64,000 bases of DNA from Vicinamibacterales bacterium (GTDB taxonomy: Bacteria > Acidobacteriota > Vicinamibacteria > Vicinamibacterales > UBA2999), in assembly GCA_041659285.1 (NCBI GenBank), contig JBAZYO010000005.1, positions 62,001 to 126,000 of the forward strand, read 5' to 3'. Below the pieces are notes generated by a model. It had not been told where the DNA came from. It saw nothing but the letters and a program-made list of their open reading frames with translations, and did not search any database. This document shows positions 58,145 through 64,000 of this stretch, one piece after another (the first letter of the stretch is position 1; the number at the start of each line of letters is the position of its first letter). The position numbers were made by a program, and so were the translations under genes.

Positions 58145-59010
58145 GCCTCGCCTACGCCGCCTTCATCACCGTTTGCATTGTCTGGGGCACCACTTACCTC
58201 GGGATTCGGGTCGCGCTCGATACCGTGCCGGTGCTGCTCCTGGCCGGCCTGCGCTGGATGGCGGCGGGCCTGCTGCTGAGCGGCATCCTGCTGGCGATGG
58301 GCCGGCGCCTGCCGCCGCCGCGGATGTGGGGCCCGCTGGTCCTGCTCGGCTTCCTGATGAACATTGTCGGCAACGGCTTCGTGGTGTTCGCGCAGCAGTA
58401 CGTCGCCAGCGGCCTGACGGCGGTGTTGATCGCGACCACGCCGTTCTGGTCGGCGTTGCTCGAGCGATTGCTGCCCAACGGCGAGCGCTTCACGACGCGA
58501 TCGCTCGTCGGCCTCACGATCGGGTTTTCGGGAATTGTGATCCTGGTGTGGCCCGAGATGTCGCAAGGCGGCGCCGGCGGACGCGCGTTCATCGGCGGCG
58601 TCATCGCGATTCAACTCGCGTGCATCGGCTGGGTGATCGGCACGTCGTACGCCAAGCGTCACGAGTTGGGCGACAACCCGTTTCCGTCGGCGGCGCTGCA
58701 GATGGTGTTCAGCGGGATCATGCTGCTGACGGCGGCGACGTTGCACGGCGACTGGGCGCAGCTGTCGTTCACGCCGCGGACGCTGGGGGCGCTGGCCTAC
58801 CTCAGCGTGGCCGGCTCGCTGGTCGCCTATTCGGCGTACATCTACGCCATTCAACACCTGCGTCTCTCGCTGGTGTCGCTCTATGCCTACATCAACCCGA
58901 TCATCGCGGTGGCGCTGGGAACCGTACTGCTAGGGGAACCCCTTTCTCCACGCATCTTGCTTGCGGCACTTCTTGTGCTCGCAGGGACGTGGATTGTGGG
59001 CAGAAAGTGA
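58141..59010 (+). CDS. EamA/DMT-family transporter
   Basis: A 289-residue ten-helix exporter starting at GTG 58141 (GTGA overlap). Two EamA halves are visible: VCIVWGTTYLGIRVALDTVPVLLLAGLRWM and the second half from IGGVIAIQLACIGWVIGTSYAKRH. SLVSLYAYINPIIAVALGTVLLGEPLSP is the conserved last motif. Members (RhtA/YddG-like) export amino acids or metabolites, matching control by an Lrp-type regulator. Confidence 0.88.
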   Translation: MSLAYAAFITVCIVWGTTYLGIRVALDTVPVLLLAGLRWMAAGLLLSGILLAMGRRLPPPRMWGPLVLLGFLMNIVGNGFVVFAQQYVASGLTAVLIATTPFWSALLERLLPNGERFTTRSLVGLTIGFSGIVILVWPEMSQGGAGGRAFIGGVIAIQLACIGWVIGTSYAKRHELGDNPFPSAALQMVFSGIMLLTAATLHGDWAQLSFTPRTLGALAYLSVAGSLVAYSAYIYAIQHLRLSLVSLYAYINPIIAVALGTVLLGEPLSPRILLAALLVLAGTWIVGRK

Positions 59011-59012
59011 CG

Positions 59013-59137
59013 CGGATTTGGTGATTTGGCGATTTGGTGAGCTGGTGATTTAGGTTGCGGAATCTCAAGATTTTCAAATCTTCAGATTTCGGATCCCAAA
59101 TCACAAAATCACCACATCACGAGATCACCAAATCATC
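59013..59137. terminator. Element F inverted array between convergent genes
   Basis: GATTTGGTGATTTGGCGATT-type units (59014-59051) face their complements (AAATCACAAAATCACCACAT from ~59098) and can form a long stem. Inside it, AAGATTT-TC-AAATCTT (59068-59083) is a perfect hairpin. It separates convergent eamA-like and yhaM-like genes and supplies the latter's TGA stop; a bidirectional terminator role is plausible. Confidence 0.55.
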
Positions 59138-60086
59138 CCTTGTACAACACCCGGCCAAGCCGCTTGTTCCAGGACGTGAACTCGTCGGTCGACGGGGCCT
59201 CGCCGATCGCGCGGCGGACCTGGTTGATCTTGGCGTCGAGTTCATCCACCGAGGCCAGGATGAACGCCTCGATCGACTTCGGCTCCACCGGCGAGCCGTA
59301 CTCACGGGTGCCGTGATGCGAGGCGATCAGGTGCTCCACCTGCGCGCGCAGCTCCACCGGGAAGCCCGAGATGCCGTTGATGGCCTCGCGCACGAGCATC
59401 AGGCCCAGCGCGATGTGGCCCACCATGTTGCCGTCGCGCGTGTAGCTGCCGGAACCGCCCTCGTAGGCCAGCTCCTGCAGCTTGCCGATGTCGTGGAGGA
59501 CGACGCCCGCGAACACCACATCTTCGTCGGCGCCGTAGCAGCGCGCGAGGTGCGCGCCGACTTCAGCCATCTTGGTGATGTGCTCGAGGAAGCCGCCGCG
59601 ATACGCGTGATGAATGGTCTGCGCCGCCGGCCAGGTCCGCAGCTGATCGGCGTGATCGGCAACCACCCGGTTCAGCAGTACACGGATGTGATCGTTTCTG
59701 ACGGCGCGGAGCCGCACTTGCAGCTCCTCCCACATCTCGTCGATCGGCCGCGGCGCGCTGAGGATGCAGTCTTCTTCGCGGAACCCCTGCAGGCGATCCT
59801 GGTCGGGACTGACGCGGCGGATGGTGCCGAGGATCAGCTGCACCTCGCCGTTGTAGAGGCTGCCGCGGCCTTCGACCCGCACGAACTCGCCGGGTTCGAA
59901 CTCGGCGCGGAGGCGCTCGAGGTCGGAGAGAATTTTCGCGGTGACCTGGCCGGAGGCATCCTGCAGGTTGAGGATGGCAAACTCGCTGCCGCTGCGGCCG
60001 GCGCGAATCTCCTTGTAGGTACAGAGGAAGTAGCCCCAGCCGGCATCGTCTGTGGTGAGCTTCGCGAGGCGGGGAAGCCGCGTCAT
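59133..60086 (-). CDS. YhaM-like OB-fold/HD-domain 3'-5' exoribonuclease
   Basis: A 317-residue protein. Residues ~15-95 form an OB fold (FLCTYKEIRAGRSGSEFAILNLQDASGQVTAKIL), and ~150-290 an HD hydrolase with HHAYRGGFLEHITKMAEV, GVVLHDIGKL (HD pair) and ASHHGTREYGSP. This is the layout of YhaM/CBF1-type exoribonucleases. The start overlaps the FabZ-like stop (ATGA), so the two genes are coupled. Confidence 0.85.
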   Translation of the reverse strand: MTRLPRLAKLTTDDAGWGYFLCTYKEIRAGRSGSEFAILNLQDASGQVTAKILSDLERLRAEFEPGEFVRVEGRGSLYNGEVQLILGTIRRVSPDQDRLQGFREEDCILSAPRPIDEMWEELQVRLRAVRNDHIRVLLNRVVADHADQLRTWPAAQTIHHAYRGGFLEHITKMAEVGAHLARCYGADEDVVFAGVVLHDIGKLQELAYEGGSGSYTRDGNMVGHIALGLMLVREAINGISGFPVELRAQVEHLIASHHGTREYGSPVEPKSIEAFILASVDELDAKINQVRRAIGEAPSTDEFTSWNKRLGRVLYKG

Positions 60087-60529
60087 TCCGCCCCGAGCGC
60101 GAATGTCATCGTGCCGTGGATGACCACCTTCTTGCCGACGCGGGCGCGGCCTTCGAGCACGCCCATGCGGCTCTTGAGGCGCTTCACGTTGGCCTCGATC
60201 ACCACCTGATCCCCGGCGTGCACCGGCGCGCGGAAGCGGACCCGCTCCATGCCGCGGAAGAAGATCAACATGCCCTTGTTCTCGGGCTTGGCCAGGATGA
60301 GGATGGCGCCGACCTGCGCGACCGCCTCGGTCAGGATGGTCGGCGGCAGCGTGGGCCGGCCGTTGAGGCCGTTCCGGCTCAGGTAAGGCTCGTTCACCGA
60401 CACGTTCTTGATACCCACGATCCGCAGATCGGGTTCGAATTCGATGATGCGATCGACGAGCAGGAACGGCGAGCGGTGGGGCAGAATCCGCTCGATCGCC
60501 GTGATGTCCAGCGGCAGTGCAATGTCCAT
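60083..60529 (-). CDS. FabZ-like hotdog protein lacking the catalytic His motif
   Basis: About 148 residues from ATG 60529; a TATAAT box lies at 60545-60540 just upstream. IERILPHRSPFLLVDRIIEFEPD is the FabZ opening and LTEAVAQVGAILIL keeps the catalytic Glu. The segment that normally reads GHFPGxPVMPGVL is SRNGLNGRPTLPPTIL, so the catalytic His is replaced and one residue is added. It is a hotdog-fold hydratase/thioesterase relative with altered chemistry, or a non-catalytic binder. A longer open frame upstream is antisense to the S9 peptidase and is rejected. Confidence 0.75.
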   Translation of the reverse strand: MDIALPLDITAIERILPHRSPFLLVDRIIEFEPDLRIVGIKNVSVNEPYLSRNGLNGRPTLPPTILTEAVAQVGAILILAKPENKGMLIFFRGMERVRFRAPVHAGDQVVIEANVKRLKSRMGVLEGRARVGKKVVIHGTMTFALGAE

Positions 60530-60568
60530 GGAGATCAGAATTATACTTCGCCCTTTGGAGGCCCCGTG

Positions 60569-62614
60569 ATGCGTAAGACCCTGGTCGCCGTTGCGCTCGT
60601 GCTGGTTTCCGCCACGAACCCGTTTGCCCAGGCGAAGCGGGCCGTCACCTTCGACGACGTGCTCAACGTCAAGGCGGTGGGTGGGGCGACCATCTCGCCG
60701 GATGGCAGCCAGGTGCTGTACACGGTGCGCGCGTGGGTCTCCGAAAAGGACCGCATGGAGTCGCGGACGCACGTCTGGAAGGTGGCGGCCAACGGGTCGG
60801 CGCCGGCCCGGCAGATCACGTTCGGCGACAAGGGCGAGAGCCAGCCGCAGTGGTCGCCCAACGGCCGCTTCATCAGCTTCGTGTCGGCCCGCGGCACCGG
60901 TGAAGAGGTCAAGGCGCAGGTCCACGCGATGCGCGCCGACGGCGGCGAGGCGTGGACGGTGACCGATACCAAGGAGAACGTGACGGCGTATTCGTGGGCG
61001 CCCGACAGCGCGCGCATCGCCTTCGTGTCCACCGACCCGCGCAGCGCCGATGACGAGGCCGCCATCAAGAAGCGGGACGACGAGCGCGTGTTCGAGGGCG
61101 ATTTCCGCTACGCGCACGTGTGGGTGGTGCCAGTAGGGCCGCACTTTAGTGCGGCCGCCGCGACGCGCATCACCGAAGGCACCGCCTTCACGGTCAGCGG
61201 GGCGCCGTCGTGGGCCCCGGATGGCAAGCGCTTCGTGTTTGGCGCCGCCGCCACGCCGATGCTGCGCGACAACCGCCGCGACGTCTATCTGGCGGACCTC
61301 GCGACGAAACAGGTCGAGAAAATCAGCACCAACTTCGGCAACGACGGCTCGCCGCGCTGGTCGCCGGACGGCAAGCTGATCACCTGGACCGCCGAGCCCG
61401 ACAGCCACGGCCCGATTCCCGACGGCACGGCGGTGGGCCCGGTGCTGCAGTCGAAGCTGATGCTCTACGACGTGGCGGCGAAGACCGTGAAGAACGTGTC
61501 GTCGCCGGCCTTCGACACCGACGCCGGCGCGCCGCAGTGGACGGCGGAAGGCAAGCGCATCACCTTCGTCGCCGGCAAGCGCGCCTACACCGAGGTGTTC
61601 GCCTACGACCTGACCACCGGCGTCTACAGCCAGTTGAGCCAGAAGCGGACCATCAACGGCGCGTCGTACAGCAAAGACGGCAAGACCATCGCCGTGACCA
61701 TGGACACGCCGGATTCGGCATCCGAGATCCTCGTGACCGATCCGTCGTTCGCGAGCTTCCGCAAGCTGACCACCACCAACCCGCAGCTCGCCGAGCTGGC
61801 GCAGGGCGACACCGAAGTGGTGACCTGGAAAGGCGACGCCGGCCTGGAAGTGGAGGGCGTGCTGCTGAAGCCGGTGGGCTACTCGGCCGGCACGAAGTAT
61901 CCGACGCTGGTGGTGGCGCACGGTGGCCCCGCCGGGGCGTATGTAAACGGCTTCCGCCTGGGCGGCCTTGAGGGTGGGCAGGTGTGGGCCAACAAGGGCT
62001 GGGCGGTGTTCTATCCCAACCCGCGCGGCAGCACCAACTACGGCGAGAAGTTCCTGCAGAACAACGTCAACGACTGGGGCGGCGGCGACTACAAGGACAT
62101 CATGACCGGCGTGGACGCGCTGGTGGCGCGCGGCATCGCCGACCCCGACAAGCTGGCGCACATCGGCTGGAGCTACGGCGGTTACATGACGGCCTGGGTG
62201 ATCACGCAGACCAGCCGCTTCAAGGCGGCCATGGTCGGCGCCGGCCTCACCAACATGTGGAGCATGTACGGCACCAACGACATCCCCAGCGTGCTGATCA
62301 GCTATTTCGGGGGCATCCCCAATGCCAGGACGCTGCCGCTCTATTTGGAACGGTCGGCGATGACCCACATCGACAGGGTGACGACGCCCACCCTCATCCT
62401 GCACGGTGCGAACGACGAGCGGGTGCCGGTGGGGCAGGCGCAGGAACTCTACCGGGCCCTGAAAGATCGCGGCAAGCCCACGGAATTGGTGTTTTACCCG
62501 CGCGAAGGACACGGGTTTAGCGAGTACTATCATCAGAAGGACCGCATGCAGCGGATCTACGACTGGGTGACGAAGTACACCCTCGGCGCATCTGATAAAA
62601 CGACACAACAATGA
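60569..62614 (+). CDS. S9 family prolyl oligopeptidase (DPP/acylaminoacyl-peptidase-like)
   Basis: About 681 residues from ATG 60569 (GGAGG seven bases upstream). Signal peptide 1-24. A beta-propeller of TolB/PD40-like blades (SPDGSQVLYTV, WSPNGRFISFVS, WAPDSARIAF, WSPDGKLITW) covers ~30-400. The catalytic domain has IGWSYGGYM (Ser), HGANDERVP (Asp) and REGHGF (His). A palindromic element D copy (61134-61159) is inserted in frame as VGPHFSAAA between two blades. Secreted or periplasmic peptide degradation is likely. The stop overlaps the next start (ATGA). Confidence 0.9.
   Translation: MRKTLVAVALVLVSATNPFAQAKRAVTFDDVLNVKAVGGATISPDGSQVLYTVRAWVSEKDRMESRTHVWKVAANGSAPARQITFGDKGESQPQWSPNGRFISFVSARGTGEEVKAQVHAMRADGGEAWTVTDTKENVTAYSWAPDSARIAFVSTDPRSADDEAAIKKRDDERVFEGDFRYAHVWVVPVGPHFSAAAATRITEGTAFTVSGAPSWAPDGKRFVFGAAATPMLRDNRRDVYLADLATKQVEKISTNFGNDGSPRWSPDGKLITWTAEPDSHGPIPDGTAVGPVLQSKLMLYDVAAKTVKNVSSPAFDTDAGAPQWTAEGKRITFVAGKRAYTEVFAYDLTTGVYSQLSQKRTINGASYSKDGKTIAVTMDTPDSASEILVTDPSFASFRKLTTTNPQLAELAQGDTEVVTWKGDAGLEVEGVLLKPVGYSAGTKYPTLVVAHGGPAGAYVNGFRLGGLEGGQVWANKGWAVFYPNPRGSTNYGEKFLQNNVNDWGGGDYKDIMTGVDALVARGIADPDKLAHIGWSYGGYMTAWVITQTSRFKAAMVGAGLTNMWSMYGTNDIPSVLISYFGGIPNARTLPLYLERSAMTHIDRVTTPTLILHGANDERVPVGQAQELYRALKDRGKPTELVFYPREGHGFSEYYHQKDRMQRIYDWVTKYTLGASDKTTQQ
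61134..61159 (-). repeat. Palindromic element D in frame in the S9 peptidase gene
   Basis: GGCCGCACT (61137-61145), TT, AGTGCGGCC (61148-61156); on the minus strand it reads as the ACTAAAGT-core element with CTAC tail, like 37795-37814. It encodes PVGPHFSAAA in a propeller loop. Confidence 0.75.
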
Positions 62615-64000
62615 CTGAACCCGCGCCGCATGGCGCCGCCAGCAGCACCGCCTCCGACGCCGAGCTGCTGGCCATCCTCGCCGAACTGGGACGTGAGGTC
62701 AGCTCCGTGCTCGACCTCAACACGCTCCTCGAAAGAATCCCGCAGCTCATCTCGCGGCTCACCAAGTTCACGGTCTTCTCGGTCTACCTGCTCGACGAGA
62801 AGCGGCAGGAACTGAGCATCGCCTACGCCCTCGGCTACCCCGAGGAAATCGTCAAGCACTTCACGCTGCAGATGGGCCAGGGCATCGTCGGCACGGCCAT
62901 CGCCGAGCAGCGGCCCATCCTGTTGAACGATGTCGATTCCGACGCCCGCTACCTGGCAGTGGTGCCGGGCGCCAAGTCGCAGCTGGCGGTGCCGCTGCGC
63001 AACAAGGGCAAGGTGATCGGCGCCCTCAACCTGCTGAGCGACCGCACCGGCGCGTTCACCGAACGCGACGAGTGGATCCTGCGGCAGTTCGGCGCGCACG
63101 TCGCCCAGGGCATCGCCACGGCCCGGCTGTTCGAGTCGGAGCGGGAATACGCCGAGACGCTCGAGACGCTCGCGGAAATCGGCCGCGAGATGACCTCCAT
63201 TCTCGACCCCGACGAGCTGTTGACGCGCCTCGCCCACCTCATCAAGCGCGTCATCGACTACCGCATCTTCGGCATCCTCCTGCTGGACGAAGACACCGGC
63301 GTGCTCGAAATGAAGGTGGCGATCAAGTACGGCGACGACCCGGCGGCGATGGAACCCGTGAAGCTCGGCGAAGGCCTGGTCGGCTACGCCGCCCTCCACA
63401 AGGAAGTGGTGCTGGTCCCCGACGTGTTGGAGGATCCGCGCTACATCAACGCGGTGCCCGGCGTGCGATCCGAGCTCGTGATCCCGCTGATGCTGAAGGA
63501 CCGCTGCATCGGCGTGTTCGACCTTGAAAGCCCGGAGCGCGACGCCTTCAACACCAAGAACGTCAAGCTGCTCACGCTGCTGGCCTCGGAAGCCGCGGTG
63601 GCGCTCGACAACGCGCGCCTCTACGAGTCGATTCGCGCCAACGAGGCGCGCTTCGAGAAGGAGCTGCGGTTCGCCAAGCGCGTCCAGATGGCGCTGCTGC
63701 CGCAGGAGCTGCCCAAGCGCCTGCGGGGCGTGGACGTGTCGTGGCACTTCGATCCGGCCCGCGAGCTGGGCGGCGACCTCTGTGACTTCCTGTCGCCCGA
63801 GCCCAACACGCTGGTGGTGGCGGTCGGCGACGTCTCAGGCAAGGGCGTGCCGGCGGCCCTCTATGGCGCGGCGATCGGCGAGATGGTCCGTGGCCGCACG
63901 TTCCGCCGCCGGCTGGAGAAGGAACGCAGCACGCCGGCCGCGGTGCTGGCCGGCATGAACCGCATCCTCCACGAACGCAACCTGGAGGAGTACTACTGCA
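62611..64000 (+). CDS. GAF-GAF-SpoIIE (RsbU-like) phosphatase, 3' truncated by window
   Basis: Starts at ATG 62611 (ATGA overlap) and is still open at the window end, so 463 residues are visible. First GAF ~20-170 (LGREVSSVLDLNTLLERIPQLISRL, GQGIVGTAIAEQRPILLNDV), second GAF ~185-340 (IGREMTSILDPDELLTRLAHLI, GEGLVGYAALHKEVVLVPDV). A coiled linker (FEKELRFAKRVQMALLPQELP) leads into a PP2C-type SpoIIE domain with ELGGDLCDFL and VVAVGDVSGKGVPAALYGA. It would dephosphorylate an anti-anti-sigma factor, controlling a stress sigma factor; partners are outside the window. Confidence 0.88.
   Translation, partial: MTEPAPHGAASSTASDAELLAILAELGREVSSVLDLNTLLERIPQLISRLTKFTVFSVYLLDEKRQELSIAYALGYPEEIVKHFTLQMGQGIVGTAIAEQRPILLNDVDSDARYLAVVPGAKSQLAVPLRNKGKVIGALNLLSDRTGAFTERDEWILRQFGAHVAQGIATARLFESEREYAETLETLAEIGREMTSILDPDELLTRLAHLIKRVIDYRIFGILLLDEDTGVLEMKVAIKYGDDPAAMEPVKLGEGLVGYAALHKEVVLVPDVLEDPRYINAVPGVRSELVIPLMLKDRCIGVFDLESPERDAFNTKNVKLLTLLASEAAVALDNARLYESIRANEARFEKELRFAKRVQMALLPQELPKRLRGVDVSWHFDPARELGGDLCDFLSPEPNTLVVAVGDVSGKGVPAALYGAAIGEMVRGRTFRRRLEKERSTPAAVLAGMNRILHERNLEEYYC

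Noticed and set aside
60530..62611. Very long minus-strand open frame upstream of and in frame with the FabZ-like gene
   Set aside because: It is antisense to the S9 peptidase, whose motifs are clear on the plus strand; the His/Arg/Val-rich translation is typical of GC-driven shadow frames.
1..64000. tRNA, rRNA, integrase or phage genes
   Set aside because: None recognised by eye; small tRNAs could be missed without a covariance search, but no CCA-ended cloverleaf was noted.

Overview
The window is bacterial, GC-rich (roughly 60-67% by eye, lower in the glycosyltransferase block), gene-dense and Gram-negative in character: Wza-type export protein, beta-barrel proteins, SurA-like chaperone. 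Style and gene content (many GTG/TTG starts, UpxY antiterminator, PCYCGC protein, S9 and CocE peptidases, abundant short palindromic repeats inside genes) suggest a soil or sediment Acidobacteriota, perhaps Vicinamibacteria. That placement is inference; there is no rRNA or marker gene to settle it.

Layout. 1-4.5 kb: end of mfd, a SurA-like foldase, a UpxY/NusG-like antiterminator, a dus gene and a neuB-like synthase. 4.5-11.2 kb: two divergent envelope genes, then a coupled set (O-antigen ligase/polymerase, HExxH peptidase with TPRs, exported hypothetical, CocE/NonD hydrolase). 11.4-34.3 kb: a large exopolysaccharide locus with beta-barrel protein, Wza/GumB exporter, Wzc-type co-polymerase/tyrosine kinase, WcaJ-type initiating transferase, five GT4, one GT2 and one CgeB-like transferase, Wzx flippase, Wzy polymerase, three FkbM-type and three other SAM methyltransferases, and an SDR. 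Most genes overlap by 4-16 bases (ATGA/GTGA/TTGA), so they look translationally coupled. 34.4-35.5 kb: a scar of decayed toxin-antitoxin genes and direct repeats. 35.6-43.2 kb: a second sugar operon for a GDP-heptose-like donor: epimerase, atypical nucleotide-sugar dehydrogenase, SDR, Gfo/Idh oxidoreductase, HddA kinase, HddC nucleotidyltransferase, GmhA isomerase, GmhB phosphatase, transaldolase. 43.3-46.7 kb: paralogous zinc-ribbon genes (one broken), GDP-fucose synthase, an intact VapBC pair, a HAD phosphatase. 46.7-64 kb: housekeeping and signalling: Dabb protein, a tandem-repeat basic protein, 6-phosphogluconolactonase, a sigma54-type response regulator, small HTH and H-box proteins, a FliA/WhiG-type sigma factor behind a good sigma54 promoter, a hybrid histidine kinase, PCYCGC protein, GGDEF protein, Lrp, EamA transporter, YhaM-like nuclease, FabZ-like hotdog protein, S9 peptidase and a GAF-GAF-SpoIIE phosphatase that runs off the end.

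The most unusual structure is not one gene. Several families of short palindromic elements are scattered through the window, and many copies lie in frame inside protein genes: peptidase, sigma factor, histidine kinase, S9 peptidase, phosphogluconolactonase, repeat protein. In one place an element is interrupted by another (8217-8304). Other points of note are a nucleotide-sugar dehydrogenase lacking both the catalytic Cys and Lys, a FabZ-like protein lacking the HFPG His, a probable homopolymer frameshift in an FkbM gene, and a free-standing H-box peptide.
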